In this document: positions 50,961 through 59,742 of the stretch, one piece after another | Numbering within the stretch: position 1 is the stretch's first letter | Layout of the letters: each line of letters begins with the position of its first letter | Source of the DNA: Burkholderia sp. H160 | Lineage (GTDB): Bacteria; Pseudomonadota; Gammaproteobacteria; Burkholderiales; Burkholderiaceae | Length of the DNA: 64,000 nucleotides | Reading direction: 5' to 3' | Assembly (NCBI GenBank): GCA_000173575.1 | Contig: ABYL01000001.1 | Location: 1-64,000, forward strand | Translations under genes and position numbers: made by a program | The notes under the pieces: generated by a model | Told to the model about the DNA's origin: nothing | Databases searched by the model: none | Seen by the model: only the letters and a program-made list of their open reading frames with translations

Positions 50961-52349
50961 TCAGATCTCCTTGACGCTCAATGACTTCTGCCGCAACCCT
51001 TTCAGCAATAGCGCCTGCCATGCGCCGTGCTGGTTCACATACAAGCCTTCATGCGTGAACTCGGAACCTGTTAATGCGGGTGAGATGCCTAACAACGTGC
51101 TGTTAGGTGTTGCCTGTTCGATCCATTTGTGATGGCCCCGCGAAATGTCGCTCCAGGGCTCAAGGCGCGCCTGAAAGCCACGCTGCGCTTCACGAAACTC
51201 CACGAGATCGTCCGGTGTGCCCATGCCGGACACATTGAAAAAATCCTCGAACTGCCGGATGCGGCTCTCACGGTCGCTGTCCGATTCGCCCTTCACGCCG
51301 ATGCACTGGCTGATCACCTCGGTCTTGTTCCACGCGATTGGACGCACGATGCGCAACTGCGAGCTGATCTGGTCCATGAAGAAAAGACTCGGATACACGT
51401 TCAGGTTGCGAAGCCGATGCATTATCCATTCAGCGCGCTGCTGGCCGTACTCCTGAACGAGGCGCGGCATCACACTCGCATAGCCGGGTCGCACTTCCGG
51501 ATTCGGCATGTCACTGAATAGCACCGAGTGCCCGTTGCGGAACGAGAACCAGCCGTCATCGGTATCCGCATCGCCAGCACCGAGCTTGCTATAGTCGAGC
51601 GTGCCGTTGGCCGCTGCACCCTTTTGCACATTCGATTCGTGACGATGCTTGACTGTCGCCACATAGTTGTAGTGGACCGTACTCACGTGATAGCCGTCGA
51701 GGCCATTCTCGTTTTGCAACTTCCAGTTGCCGTCGTAGGTATAGGTCGACCTGCCTGGAAGCACCTCAAGTTCACCGGTGGGCGACTGCGCAACCATCAT
51801 GTCGAGAAAGACGCGCGTATCGCCAAGGTAGTCTTCGAGCGAATCCGTGGCTGCCACATCAAGGCTAACGAACACAAAGCCCTTGTAGCTTGCAATGCGT
51901 GCCTTCTTCAGGCCGCGCGCGCCTTTGTCAAAATCTTCGCAATATTCGGACGGCGCTTTGACCTTGACGAGTCGCCCGTCACTCTTGTAGCACCATGCAT
52001 GGAATGGGCACGTGAAGGTCGACTGATTTCCTTTGCTCATGCGCGTGAGCGTGGCGCCGCGGTGCTGGCAGGCATTGACCATCGCGTGGAGCGCACCACT
52101 GCCGTCCCGGCTCACGATCAGCGGCTGGCGGCCTGCCTGCATCGTGATGAAATCATGCGGCTGCGGAATCTCGCTCTCGTGACATGCATAAATCCATGCC
52201 TTTTCGAAAATCAGTTCCATTTCCAGCGCGAACAACTCAGGCTCCGTGAACATTTCACGGGCGATCCGGTACACGCCCTCTGCCGGACGAAAGTCCAGAC
52301 AGCCGCTCACAAACTCCTTCCATTCAGCTACGTTTCTTGCTGTATCCAT
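50961..52349 (-). CDS. antA: Anthranilate 1,2-dioxygenase large (alpha) subunit
   Basis: A 462-residue ring-hydroxylating oxygenase alpha subunit. The Rieske centre is CQHRGATLTRMSKGNQSTFT followed by CPFHAWCY (C-x-H-x17-C-x2-H). The mononuclear iron ligands sit in GLDGYHVSTVHYNY. The N-terminal GCLDFRPAEGVYRIAREMFT and the long match to AntA rather than BenA support anthranilate as substrate, giving catechol, CO2 and ammonia. 2-Halobenzoate or benzoate dioxygenase remains possible. AGAGGA lies ahead of ATG 52349, with ATG 52352 also usable. Confidence 0.9.
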   Translation of the reverse strand: MDTARNVAEWKEFVSGCLDFRPAEGVYRIAREMFTEPELFALEMELIFEKAWIYACHESEIPQPHDFITMQAGRQPLIVSRDGSGALHAMVNACQHRGATLTRMSKGNQSTFTCPFHAWCYKSDGRLVKVKAPSEYCEDFDKGARGLKKARIASYKGFVFVSLDVAATDSLEDYLGDTRVFLDMMVAQSPTGELEVLPGRSTYTYDGNWKLQNENGLDGYHVSTVHYNYVATVKHRHESNVQKGAAANGTLDYSKLGAGDADTDDGWFSFRNGHSVLFSDMPNPEVRPGYASVMPRLVQEYGQQRAEWIMHRLRNLNVYPSLFFMDQISSQLRIVRPIAWNKTEVISQCIGVKGESDSDRESRIRQFEDFFNVSGMGTPDDLVEFREAQRGFQARLEPWSDISRGHHKWIEQATPNSTLLGISPALTGSEFTHEGLYVNQHGAWQALLLKGLRQKSLSVKEI

Positions 52350-52536
52350 CATCGTCCTCTCATGTCTGCTGCCGGCTGACGGTGCAAGGCGCACCGCATG
52401 CTTTCCGTCGGCATTCGTTACACCGCGTCGCCGCACAAAGTGCCGGGTAACGGCATCCTTCTGAATTCAGGTGCTCGCACGTCCACGTTCGACTTCGGCT
52501 GGCGGCACGCAGCGAGATAAGCAAGCTTGCCACCCA

Positions 52537-52733
52537 GACAAAAAACAGATCGGGAGCAAGGACGGTATATCCTTCTTCGGCGTAGTAGTCCGCCGCTTTG
52601 CGCATCGTCCCGTTGACCCGAAGATCTCGTGGCAAAGCACGATGCCAGGACCTTTCCCGTTCGCCGGCGTCGCCAGATAGCCGCGAAAAGTGGCGCCGCC
52701 CGCGCATGGAATTTCGATGTATCGACCTTTCAT
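52537..52733 (-). pseudogene. Dienelactone hydrolase N-terminal fragment, frameshifted
   Basis: From ATG 52733: MKGRYIEIPCAGGATFRGYL, ATPANGKGPGIVLCHEIFGS, then a one-base shift near 52635 after which another frame continues MRKAADYYAEEGYTVLAPDL and FFV. This is the start of a ClcD/TcbE-type dienelactone hydrolase. It then runs into unrelated sequence, so two thirds, including the catalytic Cys and Asp/His region, is absent. Confidence 0.78.
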
Positions 52734-52862
52734 TTGAGCCTCGACGTTGGGTGGTTTGTGAATCAAGTATTGGTGGCCAATACTGGGTGCACTATCCGTT
52801 GCCTGCGACCGGTATCCACGAAATGCGGAATTTGTCACTGATGCCGCGGGTCCGTGTGCAAG

Positions 52863-53102
52863 TCACAGCCTGGGGGCCATCGCAGGCCTTTGCGTCTCAG
52901 GCGGATACACACGCCACGATCTGTCGTCATGTCTGAAGAAGAAAAGCGCCAGCGTTCCCATCGGCCCCGACACCTCGACGCATACGTAGCGTCTGCGATG
53001 CAGCGAGAGCCGACTGAACTGGATCACACGCGTGCGCATTGCGTTCGTCGGTGCAAGCCATTTATCGACCTGGCCACGCAGGGATTTTTCCGGGGCGTGC
53101 AT
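52863..53102 (-). CDS. Small hypothetical protein
   Basis: A 79-residue basic protein (MHAPEKSLRGQVDKWLAP, then a strand-rich centre RRRYVCVEVSGPMGTLALFF and RSWRVYPPETQRP). I do not recognise a named family. It is supported by GGAGA seven bases ahead of ATG 53102 and by its position 22 bases after the LRAT-domain gene on the same strand, suggesting one transcript. Confidence 0.6.
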   Translation of the reverse strand: MHAPEKSLRGQVDKWLAPTNAMRTRVIQFSRLSLHRRRYVCVEVSGPMGTLALFFFRHDDRSWRVYPPETQRPAMAPRL

Positions 53103-53124
53103 GTCGTTCTCCGCGGGATATCGA

Positions 53125-53652
53125 TCACACTGCGCGCGCCGTGCAGTCCACGCTGTGCAGTCTCGGTCTGAAGGTCTGGAGGAAAAGGATCGCTAAGGCG
53201 CGCAGCGCCAGCAGGGGATGGGCGAAACATGCTTCCACCTGCTCACTTCGGCTTTCCCCATACAAGCACCAGTTGCAAAAATGCTCGCAGTTGTTGCTCA
53301 GCAGCCGGTAGCGGTTTTCGCCCAGTCGCGAGCGGGCGCGGCGAACTGCATCGGCGCCGACGTATCTCGCCATAGGGTTCGGCATGACCGCGATTTCGTG
53401 GCCTGAGGCAAAGCACTCGATCGTGGTTTCCTCCACCGGACCTCGGTGCAGCGATCTGCAGAGACCGGCGTAGTGCACCACCCTTCCATTTCCCACATAG
53501 ATGCCGTGATGGTCGTATGCGGCACGGCGCGCAACAATGTGGCTGCCCTCATCCGGTTCAATGCCGGTCGGCAGAGATCTTGATCGCACGCGTTCAGATC
53601 CGCCCCGCACGACGGTCCTGTCGACTCTCCCATTGAACTGCTCGGATGCCAT
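53125..53652 (-). CDS. LRAT-domain (NlpC/P60-like) putative acyltransferase
   Basis: A 175-residue protein with a lecithin:retinol-acyltransferase-like domain. The histidine motif is in AYDHHGIYVGNGRVVHYAG near 45-63, and the nucleophile is in LLSNNCEHFCNWCLYG near 118-133, matching the NCEHF signature. A hydrophobic C-terminal helix (LLALRALAILFLQ) may anchor it. Bacterial members act on lipids or peptides, but few are characterised. GGAGG precedes ATG 53652. Confidence 0.82.
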   Translation of the reverse strand: MASEQFNGRVDRTVVRGGSERVRSRSLPTGIEPDEGSHIVARRAAYDHHGIYVGNGRVVHYAGLCRSLHRGPVEETTIECFASGHEIAVMPNPMARYVGADAVRRARSRLGENRYRLLSNNCEHFCNWCLYGESRSEQVEACFAHPLLALRALAILFLQTFRPRLHSVDCTARAV

Positions 53653-53876
53653 GGCAAACCTCCGTAGGCGCTGGGGCCACGATCAAAGCATGAGGCGCCG
53701 GCTCCCGCCGATCTATCCACTGAATCCAATCGATGTCCGGAGAGTCCAGAAATTGTCTTCATCCGGGCCGGGCATTCGTGCCCCCTTGTCCCGGGCATTT
53801 GCCGATGTGAAGGGGCGCGAATTTCTCTAGGATCAAAAGGAAATGGCCCGTTTATTGCGGGCGCGAAGTGTCATTT

Positions 53877-53910
53877 AGCAGGTAATGCGACAGAGCAGGT
53901 AATGCGACAG
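53877..53910 (+). repeat. Perfect 17-bp tandem repeat ahead of the AraC-type regulator
   Basis: AGCAGGTAATGCGACAG occurs twice with no gap, about 105 bases ahead of ATG 54016. AraC/XylS regulators bind directly repeated half-sites, so this could be an autoregulatory site. A simple slippage duplication is the alternative. The rest of 53653-54015 holds no recognised gene. Confidence 0.6.
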
Positions 53911-54015
53911 CGATATCCGAATCGTCGCAGTACTATCCGGATAACACGGCGATTCCGCGAACAGGCGAACGTGTTGCATCGCACAAGCACATGCGTGCTT
54001 TGGTGGAGAAACTTG

Positions 54016-55113
54016 ATGGAGCACTGGTCGACCTTCGGTGTCGATGGTCAGCGGCTCGCAACCGCGCCCTGTTTCAATCGCGACAACCTTCTGCTTCAGT
54101 CAAACGACCTGGAGGAAGTCCGCGCGAGCGTCGGACGCATCTTCAAGCCGCACGGACTCGAGTTGGCGGGCGGGTCCCATCACCTGTTTGGACGCATGCA
54201 CCACGCGCGGTATGGCGATCTTTCGCTGAATCTGCTCGATTATGGGAGTGAGGTGACCATAGATCCTGGACACCTGGAGAGCTTTTTCCTGCTGCAGATT
54301 CCGGTTCATGGCAGTGCTGAAATCGAATGCGGCAACAAGCGGTTCGTTTCGTCCGCGCTCGTAGCGTCACTCCTGTCTCCGTCGCTGCCCTTACGGATGC
54401 ACTGGAGCGACGCGTGTCCCCAAGTTCTCCTGAAAATCGAACGTGGGACCATAGAGCGCCACTGCGAGCAACATCTGGGGGAGGCATTCAGGCGACCGGT
54501 CGAATTCGATCCGGAACTGCAACTGGGATCCCCCGGCGGCCTTTGCGTGATGCAACTGCTGCCGTCTTTGGCGGATGTGTTGAGTTTCCCGGACCACCCA
54601 CTGCGGAATCCGCTGGCCTTCAGTCAGTTCGAGTCCACTCTGATCAATGCGTTGCTCTACGGCCAACCGAACAGTGCCCGGCCTGGACTTCGTCATCCCG
54701 TCGGCGCGCTCGCGCCGTTCTTCGTTCGCCGTGTCGAGGAGTTTATTCGCGCAAACGTGCACGAGCCTTTGACCATCGAGCGACTTGCGGAGCACGCTGG
54801 CGTCAGCGCCAGCACCTTGTTCGCCGGATTTAGGAATTACTATGGCCTCAGCCCAATGGCTTATGTGCGACAGTTACGCCTTGAACGTGTCCGAGCCGAT
54901 TTGCTCGCCATGGAAGCATCCAACGCCTCGTCAATTACTGACGTCGCAACCAGATGGGGATTCGCACATCTCGGCCGATTCTCACTGGACTATAAGCGGC
55001 ACTTTGGTGAATCGCCGTCGGCTTCTCTACGTTACCGGGCAAATCTGGCTAGCGCGTCCGACACCCGATGTTCGAAACAAGGGACGTTTTGCGCGGCGTT
55101 AGCGATCGCATAA
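54016..55113 (+). CDS. antR: AraC/XylS family regulator, probable AntR
   Basis: A 365-residue regulator. An N-terminal AraC-binding-like domain (DUF, residues about 40-230; SFFLLQIPVHGSAEIECGNK) precedes two C-terminal helix-turn-helix motifs: LTIERLAEHAGVSASTLFAG near 260, and SITDVATRWGFAHLGRFSLD near 310 with KRHFGESPS. AraC/XylS proteins such as AntR activate antABC with anthranilate or its derivatives. Neighbourhood supports this, but broken and unrelated genes lie between, so the assignment is moderate. GGAGA precedes ATG 54016; the frame is open back to 53902. Confidence 0.78.
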   Translation: MEHWSTFGVDGQRLATAPCFNRDNLLLQSNDLEEVRASVGRIFKPHGLELAGGSHHLFGRMHHARYGDLSLNLLDYGSEVTIDPGHLESFFLLQIPVHGSAEIECGNKRFVSSALVASLLSPSLPLRMHWSDACPQVLLKIERGTIERHCEQHLGEAFRRPVEFDPELQLGSPGGLCVMQLLPSLADVLSFPDHPLRNPLAFSQFESTLINALLYGQPNSARPGLRHPVGALAPFFVRRVEEFIRANVHEPLTIERLAEHAGVSASTLFAGFRNYYGLSPMAYVRQLRLERVRADLLAMEASNASSITDVATRWGFAHLGRFSLDYKRHFGESPSASLRYRANLASASDTRCSKQGTFCAALAIA

Positions 55114-55528
55114 TTACCGTCGCAGATGCCTGCAGTGCAAACACGTGACCGTTGCGCACCTACCCGGAATGCGTAAGGTGGCGCCCTAAAATCATGTGTC
55201 CACGAATGTCCACTGTTTGGTGCGGAACTGCCGCTCCAATGGCTTGGGGACTGAAGCAGCGAACGACAGCTCGTGGCCGACTGCCGCCCGACGAGGTCGG
55301 CCAACGTCGACCTTGAGCGGTCCTTTGCATCGGCATAACGTCGACGGCTGCTATCGGCGGAGCATGGGTCTGCGCCCCGCGCGAGCGGGTCGGGGGCATC
55401 GCCTGTGTAATCAGGCGTCTGCCGAGTCCGATAGCAGGCGCCCTTGTCGTATACGGCGATCTTTGGGGTAGGTTCCAGAAGCCGATGAAGCGAGAACACG
55501 TCATACCTGACGGGGTATTCCTGCGACT
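55114..55528 (-). other. Region without a recognised gene
   Basis: A 415-base gap between convergent genes. A minus-strand frame starting at TTG 55532 (MKSQEYPVRYDVFSLHRLLE) overlaps the stop of the metallo-hydrolase gene and could be a coupled small gene. The sequence soon becomes low-complexity in Arg/Ser and I recognise no family. Confidence 0.4.
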
Positions 55529-56386
55529 TCAATCCTTCAGCATCCGAACAACCAAGGCGAGCAAGCGGGCATGCATTTCCTCGGCCGGCAAGTGCGTGGG
55601 CCAGCCGTGACCAGGAAGCAACCAGTCGAAGCGATACGCGGATAGCTTGCCAAGCGATTCGGTGAGCTCAGACCATGAATACCAGCACGCGTCCCTGAAC
55701 GCGATGAGGTCCCGCGCGCGCGGGCTCCACGCAAGCGAATCGCCCGAGAACAACACGCTGTCATCGAGCAGGTACACGACGCTGCCGCGTGTGTGCCCGG
55801 GCACAGGGATCGCGCGCACGCCGGCCGCAATGTCCGTCGCCGATCCATCGTCGAGCACGTCTGTTGCATAGGTCGCAGCCGACATGTCTTCCCGGTGTAT
55901 CCAGACGCGTGCGCCGAAATGACGGGCGTATTTATCTGCGTCCGCGACGTCGTCACGATGCGACAGAAGGATGTGTGCGATACCACCGTTGTCATCAAAC
56001 CATCTCACGAGTTCCGCCGCATAGCGCGGTGAGTCGATCAGCAGGTTGCCGTCCGGACGCGCCGCAAAGTAAGAGTGCGCGCCAAACGACGACCGCGCGT
56101 TAAATCCGCAGCGCCACACAGCCGACGTGATTGGCTGTGGAAAGATCGCGACGCCCGGACGAGGCTGCTTCGTTTCACTGCGTACCGACGCCGTAGGACA
56201 TACGAGCACCGCACGCCAGGCAGCGACGTGCTCTTCGGGCGTAACGGGCTGCCGCACGAAGACACTTTTATCGTTTCGTTCGACAATCAGCCCAGGCGCG
56301 ACGTGACGCGATGCACCGCAATTGATGCAAGCTGTGTCTATGTACCACTCGCCTGGGACGGAGTCGGCGTTGCGTGTCGGCTTCAT
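55529..56386 (-). CDS. MBL-fold hydrolase with N-terminal ferredoxin-like segment
   Basis: A 285-residue protein. Residues 13-70 resemble the 4Fe-4S ferredoxin-like extension of one metallo-beta-lactamase subgroup (ACINCGASRHVAP, then LVCPTASV). From about 88 the MBL fold follows, with LLSHRDDVADADKYARHFGA in place of H-x-H-x-D-H, VPGHTRGSVVYLLDD, FSGDSLAW and LLPGHGW. The third cluster cysteine of C-x2-C-x2-C is Ser26, so the cluster may be absent. The HRDDVAD form is usual for this subgroup. The substrate is unknown. Confidence 0.82.
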   Translation of the reverse strand: MKPTRNADSVPGEWYIDTACINCGASRHVAPGLIVERNDKSVFVRQPVTPEEHVAAWRAVLVCPTASVRSETKQPRPGVAIFPQPITSAVWRCGFNARSSFGAHSYFAARPDGNLLIDSPRYAAELVRWFDDNGGIAHILLSHRDDVADADKYARHFGARVWIHREDMSAATYATDVLDDGSATDIAAGVRAIPVPGHTRGSVVYLLDDSVLFSGDSLAWSPRARDLIAFRDACWYSWSELTESLGKLSAYRFDWLLPGHGWPTHLPAEEMHARLLALVVRMLKD

Positions 56387-56605
56387 TCGATGCTCCTGGT
56401 CCGGAAAGCCACGGGTGCATCAGTAAATATAGCGCTACAGAAGCGAGTCGATAGCTGTTCGGAGACGGGGGCGCCGGGCATCTTTCCTGCATGGACGTAT
56501 CGAACAGGAAGAACCCAGCTTGCGGCAATGTGTCGTTCAGCGACGCTACCCACGATGGCGCGGCCGCTGTGCGACTAGTCATCTTCATCAGGATTGGAGG
56601 TCTTC

Positions 56606-57352
56606 ATGTCTGCCCTTTCTCCCGATCTAAACAAGCGCGTCGCCCTCGTGACCGGCAGTTCGCGAGGCATCGGACGCGCGATTGCCATCTCGCTCGCTTC
56701 AGCCGGTGCGGAAGTCGCCGTCAACTACCGACGGCGAGGTGATGAAGCTGCGCAGGTCGTTGCTGAAATTGAACGCGCCGGGGGCCGTGCGATTGCCATA
56801 TGCGCCGACGTATCGGTGGGAGATGACGTCAAGGGGATGATCGCGGAGGTGGAAGACCGTCTCGGCGCCGTCGACGTACTCGTGAACAACGCCGGCACGG
56901 GTAAGTCCTTCGACCTCGACAATCTCACGGAAGCGGAATTCGACCGGACGCTTGCGGTCAACCTGAAGTCGGCGTTCCTGTGCACGCAGGCGGTGCTGCC
57001 GGGCATGCGAACACGGCGCTGGGGCCGCATCGTCAACCTCTCGTCGGCCGCCGCGCGCGGAACTGGCCTGATCGGCGTTCACTACAACGCCTCGAAAGCG
57101 GGCCTGGAGGGTCTGACGCGAGGGTATGCAGCGCGACTCGGGCGCGAGGGGATTACCGTGAATGCGGTGGCGCCAGCGCTGATCGACACTGAAATGGCCG
57201 CGCCACTGAAGGGAGCGAACGTCGCGGAGCGACTGCCAGTCGGGCGGTTCGGCGATGTAGACGAGGTGGCACAGGTCGTGCTGATGGTCGTCGGCAACGG
57301 GTTCATCACGGGCCAGACGATTCCCGTCAACGGAGGCGTGATTTTCATATGA
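56606..57352 (+). CDS. Short-chain dehydrogenase (FabG-like)
   Basis: A 248-residue SDR with TGSSRGIGRAIAISLASAG at 16-34, NNAGTGKSFD near 91, catalytic NLSSAAARGTGLIGVHYNAS and K, and the FabG-like end GFITGQTIPVNGG. It resembles 3-oxoacyl-ACP reductase, but its isolated context suggests a catabolic reductase. GGAGG six bases ahead favours ATG 56606 over TTG 56594. Confidence 0.88.
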   Translation: MSALSPDLNKRVALVTGSSRGIGRAIAISLASAGAEVAVNYRRRGDEAAQVVAEIERAGGRAIAICADVSVGDDVKGMIAEVEDRLGAVDVLVNNAGTGKSFDLDNLTEAEFDRTLAVNLKSAFLCTQAVLPGMRTRRWGRIVNLSSAAARGTGLIGVHYNASKAGLEGLTRGYAARLGREGITVNAVAPALIDTEMAAPLKGANVAERLPVGRFGDVDEVAQVVLMVVGNGFITGQTIPVNGGVIFI

Positions 57353-57402
57353 GCCTCCAGCCGGTTCAGAAACAACCGAACACGGCTAGTGCGTCCGCGC
57401 GC

Positions 57403-57735
57403 CTATCGTGCCTGCTCGAGTGGCCACACCTCGACCACACCGTGTGCGACGGCGCAGGGCGTTCTGGACACCATGTCCACCACGTCGTCCAAGGAAGCCG
57501 CTTCAATTATTGCGAAACCGGCGATAGGCAACGCGGAAGACATAAAAGGACCGGTCCTGGTCTCAACGCCCCCTGCATTGGGATTTCGTACCTGAACCGG
57601 TGCGCCAGCGATCCCCATCAGAACTCCCCTTTGTCGGAGTTGGGCATCGTGCGCGTGGGCTGCATCTCGTATGGGCGCGTCTGTGCGATCGTAACCTTCC
57701 CGGTCGCCGTATCCGATCGTTATGAATGTGGGCAT
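57403..57735 (-). CDS. YCII-family protein
   Basis: A 110-residue protein of the YCII/dimeric alpha-beta barrel group (MPTFITIGYGDREGYDRTD, LRQRGVLMGIAGAPVQVRNP, GFAIIEAASLDDVVDMVS). GGAGA five bases ahead of ATG 57735 selects this start. The frame is open upstream, but that part lacks homology. Members are proposed small-molecule enzymes or stress proteins; function is unknown. It converges on the SDR gene. Confidence 0.8.
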   Translation of the reverse strand: MPTFITIGYGDREGYDRTDAPIRDAAHAHDAQLRQRGVLMGIAGAPVQVRNPNAGGVETRTGPFMSSALPIAGFAIIEAASLDDVVDMVSRTPCAVAHGVVEVWPLEQAR

Positions 57736-58097
57736 ATCAGTCTCCATGGCGACGCTTCTACGTCGCTCGAAACCCGGGTATATCCGACGTCGCACGATCC
57801 GGAGCACGCCTGCCGAAAGTAGCCAACGCGATGAGACGACGACGTTCCCCTCAGACTATAGGAGTCTATCCGCCGCTATGTAATGACCGATCGGGGGCAA
57901 TTGATTCAACGTTCTCGACGGCCCCTTTTGGCAGCCTTCCCCCAAGGCGCACCGTTGGCCGTAGCCGCCCACCTGATTGCGCGATAGGTGACAAGACTTT
58001 GCGTCTGGCGTAAGGTCATTCGGCGACCAGCGCACCTTGAAGGACTGGGGCGCGCGTCATTTGGCGATGACACAGACGAATATGTGATGGAGCCTCC

Positions 58098-59039
58098 ATG
58101 AGCGCGAACTGGACTGATATTCCATACGACGCCTGGCGCGATACATGCTCTGCGTTGCACCTCTACACGCAAATCGTTGGCAAGTACAAGCTCGCCCGAA
58201 CCCCATGGCTGAACCATTCGTGGCACGCTACGTTGTACGTGAGCGCGCGTGGTCTTACGACGTCGCTTATTCCCGATGCGAACGGCGTGGAGATCGAGTT
58301 CGACCTTCTTGACCATCGCGTGGTCGGCAGCGCTGCCGATGGACGCAAGGCGCACTTTGCACTCGCACCCATGTCGGTTGCACAATTCCACGCCAACTTT
58401 TTGGATCTGGTTGTGCAACTCGGTGGCAAGCCCGAGTTTCACGGGCGACCCAACGAGATCCCGAACGCCTTGCCGTTCCAGGACGACCATGAAGCGCGCC
58501 CCTACGACGCGGATGCTGTGACCCGCTTCTTTCAAGCGCTCGTCACGGTCTGTTGTGTGCTGGAGCGGTTTCGTACCGGTTATATCGGCAAGGTTAGCCC
58601 GGTCCATTTTTTTTGGGGTAGCTTCGATCTCGCCGTTACGCGTTTTTCTGGACGCAGCGCGCCTCTCCATCCCGGCGGCGTTCCGGCGCTACCCGATGAA
58701 GTGACGCGCGAAGCCTACAGCCACGAAGTATCGTCGGCCGGATTCTGGCCGGGAGGACCGACGGCAGCTTTCCCGGCGTTTTACTCTTACGCTTACCCCG
58801 CGCCTGAAGGCTTTTCCACGATAACGCCCCTGCCGAGCGGCGCCTATTTCGACGACAAGCTTGGCGAATTCATCCTTCCGTACGAACGGGTCCGCGCGTC
58901 GAACGACCCCGAGCGAGCGCTGATGGATTTTCTCGAGAGCACGTATCGAGCCGCGGCGGATCTCGGCGGCTGGGACCGGACGGCTCTCGAATGCCGTGGA
59001 GGCGAGCCTCTCACGCCGCGACCGTTGGATCAACCTTGA
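58098..59039 (+). CDS. DUF5996 family protein
   Basis: A 313-residue protein of the DUF5996 family (WRDTCSALHLYTQIVGKYKL at 13-32, WLNHSWHATLYVSARGLTTS, PVHFFWGSFDLAVTRFSGR near 180, YSYAYPAPEGFS near 228). No catalytic motif is known for the family and no function can be inferred. GGAGCC lies ahead of ATG 58098. The 290 bases before it hold no recognised gene. Confidence 0.82.
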   Translation: MSANWTDIPYDAWRDTCSALHLYTQIVGKYKLARTPWLNHSWHATLYVSARGLTTSLIPDANGVEIEFDLLDHRVVGSAADGRKAHFALAPMSVAQFHANFLDLVVQLGGKPEFHGRPNEIPNALPFQDDHEARPYDADAVTRFFQALVTVCCVLERFRTGYIGKVSPVHFFWGSFDLAVTRFSGRSAPLHPGGVPALPDEVTREAYSHEVSSAGFWPGGPTAAFPAFYSYAYPAPEGFSTITPLPSGAYFDDKLGEFILPYERVRASNDPERALMDFLESTYRAAADLGGWDRTALECRGGEPLTPRPLDQP

Positions 59040-59281
59040 ACGAACACATCTTTCGGCGCATTCTCAGGGTCCAGCTCAAGTCCATCCCAGACATTCGTGG
59101 TCACGACCAGTAGCCCGATACACTGTATCCGCGGGTCTGGGGCTTCCCGGCGCTCGCACCGCGCGACCGCGGCTTTGCATGCGGCGCTCACGTAGACCGA
59201 ATCCGCCAGACTCGATCCGAGCACGAAGGTCCGCTCCTTGAACGGGCCAGCCGCCTGATTCACCATCTGTGTCGGACGCAT
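59030..59281 (-). CDS. Small hypothetical protein
   Basis: An 83-residue protein (MRPTQMVNQAAGPFKERT, then SLADSVYVSAACKAAVARCE and IGLLVVTTNVWDGLELDPEN). It has AAGG five bases ahead of its ATG and lies 11 bases after the SnoaL-like gene on the same strand, overlapping the end of the convergent DUF5996 gene by ten bases. No family is recognised. Confidence 0.5.
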   Translation of the reverse strand: MRPTQMVNQAAGPFKERTFVLGSSLADSVYVSAACKAAVARCERREAPDPRIQCIGLLVVTTNVWDGLELDPENAPKDVFVQG

Positions 59282-59292
59282 CGTGCCTTAGA

Positions 59293-59742
59293 TCACGCTG
59301 CTTTGATGAGTCCGAGTTGCTGCAGAGCGGTCACGCCGTCGTCCAGGCCGATTTCTTCAACGATCCTGCCGTCCTTTAGCTTGAGCACAGTCATGCCAGT
59401 GAAGCGCATTTTCCGTCCGGTCTCAGCGGGCAACGATCCATTGAGGAAATCGCTGAATGCCGGACCGGTATGCGTGCCGCCACCATCCCAACGAGCGACG
59501 ACATAGTCCCCCTCGGCGATGAGATCAGCGGTGCCCCAGAAGTTGAGATCCGGGAATGCTTCGCGGAAATCTGTCATGTATGCCTTGATGTCCTCGCGGC
59601 CACGGCGTGGCTCGTGCAGCGAGTAGCGCAGAAGCATGTCAGGAGCGGCAAGCTCGTCGACGATTCCGAGGTTGCAGGTCTTGCCCCAGAAATCGGTGAA
59701 CCAGCGGCCCACGGTGGCCTTGTTGTCATCTTCCTTGGACAT
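59293..59742 (-). CDS. SnoaL-like polyketide-cyclase/NTF2-fold protein
   Basis: A 149-residue SnoaL-like domain protein (RWFTDFWGKTCNLGIVDELA, HEPRRGREDIKAYMTDFREA, FPDLNFWGTADLIAEGDYVV, RWDGGGTHTG). The fold is a cone-shaped alpha+beta barrel used by cyclases, isomerases and many uncharacterised stress proteins. The substrate is unknown. Confidence 0.85.
   Translation of the reverse strand: MSKEDDNKATVGRWFTDFWGKTCNLGIVDELAAPDMLLRYSLHEPRRGREDIKAYMTDFREAFPDLNFWGTADLIAEGDYVVARWDGGGTHTGPAFSDFLNGSLPAETGRKMRFTGMTVLKLKDGRIVEEIGLDDGVTALQQLGLIKAA

Noticed and set aside
50961-52349. Benzoate 1,2-dioxygenase BenA
   Set aside because: The N-terminal half (GCLDFRPAEGVYRIAREMFT and following) matches AntA-type rather than BenA-type alpha subunits, and no benD/cat genes follow. 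Anthranilate is preferred, with benzoate not fully excluded.
57690-57715. CGTAACC with CCGA 16 bases later, resembling the SigF-type promoter
   Set aside because: The first base of the -35 and the -10 element do not match, it points antisense into the YCII gene, and no gene start follows.
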